Below, in pieces: positions 36,456-47,418 of a stretch of DNA of 64,000 bases (its first letter is position 1; each line of letters opens with the position of its first letter). The notes beneath the pieces were generated by a model, which was not told where the DNA came from, made no database searches, and was given only the letters and a program-made list of their open reading frames with translations. Made by a program: the position numbers and the translations under genes. This DNA is from Siphonodentalium dalli (lineage: Eukaryota > Mollusca > Scaphopoda > Gadilida > Siphonodentaliidae), in assembly GCA_032622095.1 (NCBI GenBank), contig CP136065.1:215618151-215682150 (forward strand), read 5' to 3'.

Positions 36456-36937
36456 AATAAAACTATAAACTACTATTGTACAGTATATATATATTAATAC
36501 GATTATTGGCCACCTTGTCTAAAAGAACGGAAAACTACTTTTCACCCGAGAAACATAATATATATGAGGTATTTGCCTTTAAAATATATAAAAAAAAAGG
36601 TACATATTATTATATATCAAGTGACATTCTTCCAATTCGCTCACATCTCGCTCGCTTCATTTGCACGTCTATCGTACACCACATGCACTCCCAGTGACTG
36701 ACATGTAAATTTGAATTAATGGAATATATGTTCAAATTAATATATTAATTCAGATTTTAAATATTTCAACTTTCTTCCTGTGTACGGCGTATCGGTACGA
36801 CATCTAACCATAGACGGGATTGCGATATTGGCGGGGATATCGTATTTCCGGTTAGAATAACTAAGTGAGTTTTCGAGTTGGTGAAGAGATCATTTCCAGA
36901 ACACTCAAGTTGGTTATTGTTGACTTGTGGGTATATG
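36456..36937. other. No recognisable feature
   Basis: AT-rich. Includes a block (TATGAGGTATTTGCCTTTAAAA near 36560, only its core similar) that recalls the tandem repeat at 38403-38665 on the other side of the LINE. Confidence 0.35.
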
Positions 36938-38390
36938 TTACACATGTAAAGCCTTTTCTAAAAGGAACCAGTTTTTCGTAAATTCTTCTTGTTTCGATTG
37001 GCATCGTGCGGTATACTTTTCACATTGGTATCTATAATTCAACTCTTTGAGGAAAACATTTAGCGATAAGTTAGTTGGCTTGAATTTAGTCCTATATATG
37101 TATTGCTTAATTAGGAGCCATAGCATGTTAGTTGTAAAGTTAGGATCCGTTGGTGAAGAGCCGAGAATCATTGTCGTTTGTTGGGGACAGAGATCAACGC
37201 TGTTAATTTTACCCCAATCGCTGAGTTCCTTAATGAATTTCTGAACGTGAACACAGTTCCAAAATATGTGGGAGATGTCTTCTGTCTCGCTTTTACATCT
37301 GTCTCATTTATCATCTTGTCGTAAATTGGACATTTTGAGAAACTTGTTGGTTGATAATATTCGTGAATTTATTCGGAATTGTAGCCATTGCAGCTTTGTG
37401 TCCGGCGTCGTGAGAAAGGGAAGTTTATCCAGTTTGCACCAATTAATTATGTTGTCGGGAAATAACACTTGCCATTTTTTGTGTGTTACAGTAGAAGTTG
37501 GAAAGTCGATTAACATTTTATAAAAGTCTTGTCCTCCTCGACAGTTTTTAAGCAATTTAATGAAATTATTTGGTAAAAGGGGAGTAACTATTCGAGTTAT
37601 AGGTTGTTGAAGTTTTTTTGCAAGTAATTTTATCTGATGTTGGATGTTATTAAGAGTGATGAAGTGTGTATGTATGTTATAGATCCTTAGTAGATCGTCT
37701 CGTGTAAGAAAACATCCTGTATTGTCCAGCATATCGTTTAAAAAGATAATCCCCTTTTCTCGCCATGAGGTGAAATTTAATACTTTTCCGTATTGCTTTA
37801 TATTTGGGTTATTCCATAACGTACATGCTGATAATTTGCGATTGTTTCTATCTTTCTCTAGAAAGTTTGTAAATGCCATCAGGACATCATGCCAAAAAGG
37901 GTTGGTTAATTTCTTTGCCTGTTTTTCTATGTAAGGTTAGTCATAAGTAAGGAACATAGGGTCATCAAATAAAGGTATATCTATTAATGGGGTCCACTTG
38001 GCACTTTTTGTCACGAGGCGCCTAACCCAAGTTATTTTCAGGGACAACATAAAATGGTTAACATCAACCATTTTTAATCCGCCATTCTTATAATCCTGAC
38101 ATATAACTTTGCGTTTGATTCTATCACGCTTCGAGTTCCAAAGAAAATTAAAGAGCATTGTGTCAAGATTTTTCATAAAAACATTACCGGGATTTGGGAG
38201 AGCTACAAAAAGGTGTGTTCATTTTGGGAGTATTAGTGATTTTATCACAGTTATTCGACCAATGGGTGTAAGTAACCGGTGTTTCCATATTTCTATCAAA
38301 CGTTTGACTTCAGCAAGTTTTTTTATCATAATTTATATTCATTTTCTCAAGGTTTGTATCAAAGTGTATTCCAAGGAGATTGAAAATATA
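36938..38390 (-). pseudogene. 5'-truncated L1/Tx1-like LINE, ORF2 C-terminal part
   Basis: On the minus strand one reading frame runs from about 38176 to a stop at 36938, with two internal stops (at 37937 and 37304). Upstream of 38176 a shifted frame gives GIHFDTNLEK, LLTPIGRITVIKSLI and LPNPGNVF, which are post-RT blocks of L1-type ORF2. These continue with FLWNSKRDRIKRKV and KNGGLKMVDVNHF. Near 37260-37300 the zinc-finger-like end CKSETEDISHIFWNC is intact in sequence but follows a stop. The catalytic RT and endonuclease are absent, as expected from aborted target-primed reverse transcription. It lies on the same strand as, but is of a different clade from, the large LINE at 46.6-53.4 kb. 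Confidence 0.85.
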
Positions 38391-38402
38391 TAAATTAATG
38401 AA

Positions 38403-38665
38403 TGTATATAAAGACTCTGTCTAAATTTAAAATGAATTAACGTATTTGATAACTAAAATATGAGTCAATCTGCTTTTAAAAGTATATAATATATGTATAA
38501 AAAAGGCTCTTATCTGAGATTAACGTATTTGATAAATAAAATATGAGACATTTTGCTTTTTAAAATAAACAATAAAGGTATAAAAAAAATTCTTATCTCA
38601 GATTAAAATTAAACGGAATTTACAACTAAAATATGAGGCATTCGCATTAAAAGGGACACTAAGAC
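38403..38665. repeat. Tandem repeat, about 90-bp period, three units
   Basis: Blocks CTTATCTGAGATTAACGTAT, AACTAAAATATGAG and GGTATAAAAAA recur three times with decay. It abuts the 5' break of the truncated LINE. Confidence 0.55.
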
Positions 38666-41600
38666 TGCACGTTTGTTTTACGAAGCATAAAGATATAAAG
38701 GCTATAATAGACCATTCTGGTTGTACCATTAGTAGAATGGGATACATAAAATCCAACGAGGGAGACCTGGGAGTGGTGGTAGGTTCTCTTAATCAATGCA
38801 GTCGTTGATCAGATACACTTCACATGGAAGACCCAAATTGGGCTTGCAATCTATACCGCCAACATTTTAATCCATAATATTGTTTGAGTATAATCACACC
38901 CTTACGGTAGTAAACTATATATATATATATATATATTTAGATGGTTAATTCCACCATTTCATTGACTATCAATCTAATTGTATGCCATTAAATTCTTTTG
39001 ACCATGTTTTTCAAAGCACATGTGGGCTATTAGTAAAGTGTATACCATACTGACGATTGTTCAAAGATATTTGGAACTAAAATTTGATATCGTATTTTGT
39101 TACACTTAGACTAAAAGCAGATATTTTGTGCCTCCGATAGTTTCTATTTTACAATACCACAATGATCGCTTATTATGTGATACCAGGGCGTTCTGCAAAA
39201 AGTCTTAGTGTCACTTCACTGTTACACAAATTATGATAATCGAGGTCAAGAGACACAGGTGCCGTGTCAATTAACACGTACATGTATGTAATATATGTAC
39301 ATATTTCGTCTAAATTAATATTATTACCTTTTTATATAAAGTTTGGCACATGTATGTCCTTCAGAACGCGATACAATATACCATGACATTCATGTGATAT
39401 GTGTATATGCTAGCACTATCTAGACGCTCTTTTTAGTTGACAAAAGTGTGATTCTCTCGCATATACACATATTTTATATAATGCTACGAGCATATCACCC
39501 GATGCTACGAGCACATCATAGCAAGTTTTACGTTTGCTATAGACATACTTCGGGCACTAATATGATTGACATCACAAACATGTCCAGTTCATTTTGAAGC
39601 TAAGATATCATACTTTGAGAGACTGTATGTTATATAATGTGTCAATGCACAGATTCATTAAAATTTGATAAAACTTATATCGAGTAAGTATTTCAGGTCA
39701 TAATTTTCGTATAAAACCCGATTATCGAACAGTAATATGCAAATTGCGGAAACCACAACCGCTCATTTCTGTAGACCGATTATCGCTGTTAACGCTAACA
39801 AAATCAAGGTAAAATAAACCGTGTTTTTATTAAAAAAACTTACGACAAATAAAGACGATGTGCAAATCGCGGGCCATGTGGTTATTCCGCTACGAGCATG
39901 TCTTCCGCTACGAGCATATCCAAGATGCATGGGGTGTCATAACATAGACGCAAGCCATCTATTTTAAAAACTGTACAGACACCACTCCGTCGCTATAATA
40001 GGCAGAATTAGCGAGTACGCATATCATAAGTGGTCAACACTTGTAAAAACATAACCCTACCCCCAAAACTGGTTGCCAACGATCTGGTCGTATTTTGCTC
40101 TTTTATTTTGTCTAATCTAGTCATAAGCATTACGCAGTTATACCAGTCTATGTGAAATATGAGTACGAGAGCGAATACAGTGACACGATCAGAATAATTA
40201 CAAACACGGTGTTGAAATGGCTGTCAAAATGGCCGCAACCACCAAGCTAAGCCGAGACGAAAGCAACTTATTGTGTAACCACCTAGTAGGTAATATACGT
40301 ATTAGCAATATACAAGACTGTTGATAAATATCTTTAAAGGTACATAGATCATTAAAACAGATCCATGTGGAGGATTTATCGTCATTGCAACGCAAGTCAA
40401 ACCCAATGATTTACGTCTTTAAAATTTCGGGTTTTCTGTTTACAGTCGGGGCCAAAAATAATAATTTCGGGCATGCACCATACGAAGTAATGTTTCGCCA
40501 CACAGTGTATTGTAGTTTCATTCGGCGTGATGATAAATTATTGAATGTAACGTAGAAATTTAAATGCATATCCTTGCGGTATATAAAGTAGTTACATTTC
40601 CGGATTGTTTAGCACTGTGCATGATAATAAACCATACACGTGTGTTGACATGCTTATTATATTGCAAAGAAACCGCCACCTCTTAAAAAGATTAGCACTG
40701 CATCACACCAGATCCAATAGACAGCACATCGTACATTTTATATACGACTAATTTTCGTGCTGCTTCCAAACCGGTGTCTTAGTAGACAATTTGTTCAACT
40801 TACTTCAGTCAGCAACTTGCAACTGGAATAAGCAATTACGCAATGTACAATATTAGTATTCCGTATTTTGTTGTTTGAAAATATTTTGTCAAAACCACAC
40901 ATGCAATTGTGCAAAATATCAGGTGATCAGCGCTTAACGCTGTTATTTCAGCGTTGAACATTGACTCAATGTTGCTATTTATGGTTCTTAGTTCATCAGA
41001 TATGTGTAACATTAGGGAGAAGGGATACACACGTTAATGCGTTTGCAGAAAACATAGTACCCCTCGCGTATATGTGACCTTGGTGAATATAACAAAATAT
41101 TATTTCCAGGTATAAAGACAGTCTCTGTCACAGAGAATGTGGGCAATTTTGGTCAAGTTTAGATTTTTTTTAAAGAAAGTATATGGTACTCTTTTGTGTT
41201 TTGATAAATTGCGTTCATAGTATACCACCATGCATTCTTATGATAACAGCAAAATATTCGTGTTTTGTTACTTAATCGTAGGCAACTATGACTAATATTT
41301 TAAGACACGGATGTTATAATCTACAAAATTCACCCATTACTCTATGAATATCTCTCATACTGCCCTATATCAGTGTATTTTGAAAGGTTTGATGGTGTAT
41401 ATTTCAAAAGAAACGATGACCGGTCACATTAGTGATACTGCTATGAGCACATATATTTCGGCTTCTTGGAAAGGTCACAGAATCAATTCCTCGCTATTAA
41501 ATTTCATGTTGCAGTGTAGTGTACACATATATCACACGATTCAAGATAAATAGTGCAAAACAAATTGCCTTATTCTTCCGTTTCTTTGCGACCAAAAAGT

Positions 41601-41817
41601 CCAGATTTAACCATTGTATGAGACCTTGCTTTTCGAGCGAATTGTCACTCTTATGGGACTAGCTATTCAATTATGCATGAAATGTAAATTTAATTCTATT
41701 TTGGCCATTTTGGCGGCCATTTTTGGGACATAAATTATACTTATATGGTTCACGACTAAGCATTGTTTGTATGTATCTCAATGTATTATGAATTTGGAAT
41801 TAATTGATCTACACATG
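38666..41817. other. No recognisable gene or element
   Basis: AT-rich. A short (AT)n run lies at 38918-38936. The motif GCTACGAGCA occurs four times (two near 39482-39512, two near 39888-39920). No exon is supported on either strand. Part of this stretch would lie downstream of the lectin terminal exon. Confidence 0.5.
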
Positions 41818-41965
41818 ATTGCATTCCCATATGGCCTGTTTGAAATGCTTCAGAATTTGAACCACTCCGAAAAATCAAGATATCTCAAAAAGCTCAACTC
41901 GGATTTTAGGGGACTTTTGACATGTTATTCATAAACATGTTCTTATTGATCACTAGTGAAATCTA
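41818..41965. repeat. Dispersed repeat copy B
   Basis: Same-orientation match to 19728-19865 (CAGAATTTGAACCACTC, GATATCT, AAGCTCAACTCGGATTTTA). Nature unknown. Confidence 0.5.
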
Positions 41966-42687
41966 ATGTGCCTCGACTATTGCCCGTCCACACTTCACAA
42001 TTAAACTCGCGTTAGTTTTTATTACGCCGCCGCGTGTATACTGATGTAGAGATTCTTGTTTCGCCTGGGCGCATGGGGGTTTTATTTATAAAACTTGGAA
42101 TTGTTTAGGAGGATTAAAAGTCGAACTGCGAAACGGAGGCCGAGTCCGGTAAAAGGTATAGTTGGGAATTTCAATATCGGTTATTGTCGTTAACATTATG
42201 TCAATAATGTTGATTTTTGGTTTGTGATAAGCTATATATGCCAATTACAAATAACAGAAATGAAAAAGATCATTTGTAAGTCTTATATTTCAAATTGTAT
42301 GACATTTTTCGTTCTGCAGCCGACTGGGGTTGTGGTCGGAGACGGCCGAGTCGGCCACCGGTTCGTTAATTAAGTGCTGGTTGTTATTGTTATTTGAACG
42401 GAATTATGTGTTGGTCATTCGCGAAACCAATATATTTTATATTCAATAATTACAATCATGGGTATATAATATATGATATTGAGCGCGTTACCATTTCTGA
42501 CTACGGTTTTCTTGTTTGAGTGATTCGAGTGTGTGGCCTACAAGCATGAATATGTCGAGATTAGTGCTTTATTGCAGAAGTAAGGCAACATATGATGAGA
42601 GAGAAAATATTTCGAAGTTCAATCAGTGGCAAAGCCGGTTACAGAATAGAATAATTGTTGTTTTTGTTTTTCATGTGGTCTGATGGC

Positions 42688-42902
42688 TCATGGCTTGTCA
42701 ATCTGACAAATGAACGCATTCCTCCTTCCGGCTCCAAGATCTATAATCCGGTACCCTTCGCTTGGATTCAGGACCATCCAGTATTCGTTTGATCCATAGC
42801 CAGGGTCGTACGGACCGAACTCCACCCACGGAACGATTCTGTCCAAGTAATCGTACAATACTCTGTTATTTGATTTTTCGTACCCACCGAACCAGATTCG
42901 AC
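42688..42902 (-). CDS. Terminal exon of a C-type lectin-domain protein
   Basis: On the minus strand a pyrimidine-rich acceptor (TTTTTTCAG) precedes the exon at 42902. The exon starts with two bases of a split codon (phase 1), encodes about 70 residues and ends with TGA at 42690-42688. The sequence RIWFGGYE...WVEFGPYDPG...EYWMVLN...NAFICQI follows the second half of a C-type lectin fold: the WIGL-like strand, the long loop and the final FIC-type cysteine. Only that last cysteine is present; the usual inner-pair cysteine before it and the EPN/WND sugar-binding residues are absent, so classical Ca-dependent sugar binding is unlikely. It could be the 3' end of the gene whose EGF and CTLD exons lie at 57.3 and 56.7 kb, 13.7 kb upstream on the same strand. 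Confidence 0.75.
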
Positions 42903-43101
42903 CTGAAAAAAATTATTCTTCGTATATATTAATATCAATGGATACACCGACTAAGTATGAGTGTTCATTGCTTCAAATGTGCTTGCTTCGGTGAGCGTGA
43001 ACAAATTCTCATTTCTTATCGGAATATTTATTGGAACAAATCCTCATCGGATGGAATATTTATTGGATCAAATCCCTTGGTCCAAAATGCATGTAAATTA
43101 A

Positions 43102-43581
43102 AGGTACTCAATCCGAACAGAGGGTCCCCATCTCAACAGATTCCAACAACACCAATCCGATCAGAGGGTCTTTTGTTACTATTTCTTTGGCTTTGGGGGT
43201 AAAATATATTTGATTCGAGTCGAGGAACCCATCAAACAAAGTTCAGAGTTATTAGATATTGATTTTTGAAATGTGTTATGTTCTCGAGATGAGTACTAAT
43301 AATTGCCGTCAATTTCGTATCCTGTTCGAGATTTGTACACCAAAACTCTATTCAAACAGACAAGGATGGATAACTCTAAAATCAAGTGGTAATAATAACG
43401 CAATTTTGCCTGAGATCTGGGCCAGAAAGTATTCCCGATAATGAAAAATAATAGATTTCTAAAATCGATATCTAACAAATCTGAGCTTTGATGGGTGACT
43501 TCCTCGACTCGAATCAAATATTTTTGACCCCCGAAGCCATTGAAATAGTAATTAAGAGAAGTTTTATCGGATTGAGTACCT
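43102..43581. mobile_element. 480-bp MITE with TTAA target duplication
   Basis: TTAA at 43098-43101 and 43582-43585 flanks inverted ends AGGTACTCAATCCGA and its complement. The arms (about 43102-43275 and 43455-43581) share TTTGATTCGAGTCGAGGAA, GGGGGT and CCATCAAA blocks in mirror order. The left arm contains a small internal duplication of the AATCCGA(A/T)CAGAGGGTC block. Single-arm fragments occur at 14607-14700 and 58215-58320. Confidence 0.75.
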
Positions 43582-43673
43582 TTAACACTATATCAGAAAT
43601 TTTAATAATCAATATCAAATGATTTGTCAATCTGATCTCAGGATCGATCGTGATTTTTTAATGCAGTCTCTTA

Positions 43674-44214
43674 TCTCATATATATTTTGATGACCTCTGT
43701 TTGTCTGTCTGTCTGTATGTATGTTTGTCTGTCATTGATACAAATCTACGATTCTCCACCGATCGGGACGAAACTTGGTACGTGTGTGTAGTTTGACCAG
43801 GCGGTGGGCGTTGTCGTATTGGCGAGCCCGTGCGGCGCCCGCTTCGCGCATGCGCAGACGATATCTCGGAAACGGGTGGAGCTATCGACTTGAAATTTGC
43901 TATGTGAATGTATCTTGCCCCGGATACGAATTTTTATTGGGTAGCCGAGCCCGTGCGACGCCAGCTTCGCGCATGCGCATACCAGATCTCGGAAACGGGT
44001 GGAGCTATCTACTTGAAATTTGCTATGTGAATGTATCTTGCCCCGGATACGAATTTTATCGGGTCGCCGAGCCCGTGCGACGCCAGCTTCGCGCATGCGC
44101 AGACGAGATCTCGGAAACGGGTAGAGCTATCGACTTGAAATTTGGTTTTTGAATAGACCGGACAACGAAATTTGGTATTTGAATAGCCCGGACAACGTCG
44201 GGCTCATCGGCTAG
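43674..44214 (+). mobile_element. Non-autonomous Helitron
   Basis: It begins TCTCATATATATTTTGATGA after an A and ends with CTAG (44211-44214) before a T, the A/T insertion site typical of Helitrons. A perfect hairpin AGCCCGGACAACGTCGGGCT lies just before the end, separated by CATCGG. Inside are a TCTG-type microsatellite (about 43700-43735) and three tandem units of about 122 bp, each with CGAGCCCGTGCG, TTCGCGCATGCGCA and CTCGGAAACGGGT. Related copies lie at 63367 and 63749. No Rep/helicase is present. Confidence 0.85.
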
Positions 44215-44648
44215 TATCTCATATAAATCTCTCCACAAGGATGTACTATACAGATTCAGTAAAATTCAACAATGTTCGTGTTCCTGTGACATATTCTATA
44301 AATTAGCAGCCGGGGAGAGTGGTTTTTCGCATAAATATGTCAGACAACTTTCATACATACATTATGGAACGCAACAAAATCAACATCCATTACTTATAAT
44401 TACACTTAACCGAGTCAACTGGCAGATTAGATGAGCATCAAGCGCCCATTTCCAACGTTATTCTCGTGGCTTGATGCAAGTTTCGTCTACACAAAAATGG
44501 ATGCAAGTTGGGGTCAGCGCGCGACGTCATATGAGTAATTTCTACCAACCAACGTCCAGCATTCATGATTTCATGTTCCACAATGCGAATGTATTTCTGA
44601 TTGTAAATATTTAGAGATGGGGTATATCTTCCTAAATACATTGTTATA

Positions 44649-44996
44649 GTTTCCGGGGTATAAAATAATAAATATGAGTCGAAGACAGCTGTCCGGATAT
44701 GCTTATTTTATATCGATATTTTCTACTAATATAATGCAATAATCAATTGGGACATTTTTTCGTTACTATTTTAGAACATATCTTCAAGAAACGCTCATAT
44801 ATCTCGGATAGAGATAGAGATATAGTTCTCCCGCTTGCTATGCTCCGAACGTTTACGCGATCCGTAATATGTCCCAAATTTATTCTATAATATATGTATT
44901 ATATCAGAAAATTCGAAATGGAATCAATATATATTGATACAAGGGTTTCCGGACAGGGGTCTTCGATTCATATTTATTATCTTATACCCAAGAAAC
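44649..44996. mobile_element. MITE with GTTTCC ends, copy 2
   Basis: The left end GTTTCCGGGGTATAAAATAA (then TAAATATGAGTCGAAGAC, TGTCCGGA) and right end (complement of GTTTCTTGGGTATAAGATAA, ending 44996) form about 50-bp inverted repeats. The left part also contains AATAATCAATTGGGACA and TCGTTACTATTTT, which match, inverted, the copy at 20649-20907. Confidence 0.7.
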
Positions 44997-45959
44997 TGTG
45001 TCAAACTTGTTACAGGAAGAGGTAGACCATGTTTTAACCGAAAATACTAGCATATTTATAAAAAATATATATACTTTCTTGCTGGCCGATCGGCGTTTAA
45101 TATTCGAATCGAGCCAGACGTTCGTGATCGGTGACCACAAGAAGTATTCGATATCTGCCTTTAGTATTATTATGTCATTTGGAGTGCTTGTTAGATAAAG
45201 CGCCTACACAAAACTGCCTTCAGACAGTCAGTATAGATTGTTTGTTGTAAAATTACTAAATACCCGGTATATATCAGTCTAGTTCACTCCGAACATAACA
45301 TGCATGGACACATTTGATTAGCAACACACTAAGCTAATCATAATCATATAATCAACCTGTTAAGTTGTTGATAGGAAACAGACAGTAATTGGTGAAAATT
45401 CTAATATTATTCCGAAAAGTTTTGATTTCGTGTCGAAAAATGGCCGGAAAAAGAACTTGATAAAACGAAACAAATTAAGGTCGAGATGTGGGTTGGTCTC
45501 AAAAATGGCCAAGGTAAAAAAAACATTATCATACGTGTCTGAAAAAAAAAATTCGGCCCCGCCCCTGTCATATCAGGACAACTGTTCAGTCAGCATTTAA
45601 ATTTATCAGGAAAACCAACAGCGAACGCTCATTAGTGTGAAATTGGGGTGGGGGGGGCGGCGGGTAGAAAACGACTTGTTTCTCTAAATTGGTCGTTTCT
45701 ATCACTAAGAGTTATCTATGTGCTAAACATGTTTTTGTCCCCAGCGTGTACCAATAATGAGCGTTCTCACTTCTTCACATTTATGAAAGCTAGTAACCAA
45801 TTGCTAGCTTACATTTTACTTCAGTTGTTCGTCCTCTGACGTAAAAGTTGTTCGTGTATCTAAGATTATTTTTATAACTCTGACCACCTGAATGTGAAAA
45901 AAAAACATCAAATTCCTCGCCGACAGTTGTTGTTCAATATAAATAGACGTTAACCCTTC
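44997..45959. other. No recognisable feature
   Basis: Intronic if the lectin exons at 42.7 and 56.7 kb belong together. No exon, RNA gene or repeat was supported. Confidence 0.4.
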
Positions 45960-46150
45960 CATTGTTCGGGATCCCAGTGATTGGAGTGTGGGACTTATAA
46001 TGGTGTTAAGACATCGGCATGAGTTCGTGCCCGCCGGTCGACTATCGTCTCCGCAACAGTGACTTGGTCGGATTAAGTGGTGTTTCAAACTCGCGCCAGT
46101 TTTGACTATTGTGCAAGGCCACTTGTACTGTGCTCGAATCGTCCTACCTA
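45960..46150 (+). mobile_element. tRNA-derived SINE, plus orientation
   Basis: Shows an A-box-like GATCCCAGTGATTGGAGTG (about 45970) and a B-box-like GAGTTCGTGCCC (about 46020), then CGACTATCGTCTCCGCAAC and CACTTGTACTGTGCTCG in the body. The same blocks in the same order occur on the minus strand at 55825-56097. It ends about 45 bp before the LINE-flanking repeat. Confidence 0.7.
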
Positions 46151-46194
46151 TAGACAAGAACTATGGACCTGGTTTGAAAACCGCTCTGGTGAAA

Positions 46195-46578
46195 TGCATG
46201 TAAAATGGCAACAGGCAATACCCAGAACAGCTGTGGTTATAATGTAAACGCTTCGAGCTTCATATGCACCAGTGATTAAGCGATATATAAATGCTATATA
46301 CATTATTACAATATTCCATACCAATCTATTACATACACCCATTTCAGCAAGCATATTTAACTGCTATATCCATACTGCATGAACCCCAAATCCATGTATG
46401 TTACTACATTATGGATTTATATAGCTCGTTTGGTGATCGGAGTGGAAGGAACTATATATGTCTACATACAGTAAATTAAACCAACACTCTACATGGAGCC
46501 TGGCCATCAAATGGGGCCAGAACGCATTAACATAACCTATCCACATATGTGATCGGACACATGTTAAATCAATTATAT
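46195..46578 (+). repeat. 384-bp direct repeat, left copy, flanking LINE
   Basis: Identical in length (384 bp) to 53445-53828, with a single substitution noticed by eye (ACATACACCC here, ACATATACCC there). The offset is a constant 7250. The copies meet the 3' and 5' ends of the LINE exactly. Confidence 0.95.
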
Positions 46579-47418
46579 ATATATATCTTTAATCCTCCGA
46601 TAACGAAGAGTGGATAAACATACATATTAGTTTTTTTTTTACAAAGAACTCAAGAACAAAAAACAATACGACAGAAAGACAAGTTTGATCAACAACAAAG
46701 ACTACCCTCATGTTAATAACATATTTACATAGACCTAAGTGCACACATTCGGGCCATCATGCACGTATTACATACTTACATATTTGCAACATGTATGCAT
46801 CCATTCATGCACGTAGCAACATTAACCCCTTACATACTGACGAACACACGCAACGGAACGCACAAGTACACCTGTCGTACATATATACTTACATGTGCAT
46901 CAATCCATACATCCATACATACAAGCCTATTACATACCTACTTTCCTGGGTCCTGATATACAGCCACACAGACTCACGTACGTATACATGTATACGTGCA
47001 TACGCACAGTCACCCATACCCACATATACTCGTTACACATATACATACATATGCACATACTCAAGTACACGGTGACACAACAGTACCCTCGCACATTCAT
47101 TCAACAACAAAAAATCAATAAGTCAATATAGAGGCCATATATGGACCAATAGCTTGCAGCGAGTATATGAATTATAGGATGTAAGAGAAAGTGAAAGACG
47201 TTCAAGTAACGCGATGAGCGTTATCATTTTGGAATTGTCCCGACTCTGTTCGCGGGATATCAGCATTGCAATTTGTTTTTTATTTTTTAAATACTCGCTA
47301 CATACCATCGGTCCACCCCCTCTATTTACCACAACATGGTGGCGACCAGAGCGTCCAGTCAACAGTACGTAATGATTAATCGTTTTCAGCACCGTGATGT
47401 CCCTCTGTTAGCCAAAAA
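46579..47418 (-). other. LINE 3' UTR and (AT)n tail
   Basis: About 840 bp after the ORF2 stop. Contains a GTATGTATG-like region (about 46730-47090) rich in alternating purine/pyrimidine. It ends in GGATTAAAGATATATATATA at the junction with the flanking repeat, like the microsatellite tails of several LINE clades. Confidence 0.7.

Noticed and set aside
43746-44152. Overlapping 116- and 125-residue open frames rich in Arg/Ala
   Set aside because: They arise from the three 122-bp Helitron units on both strands; also seen at 63443-63670.
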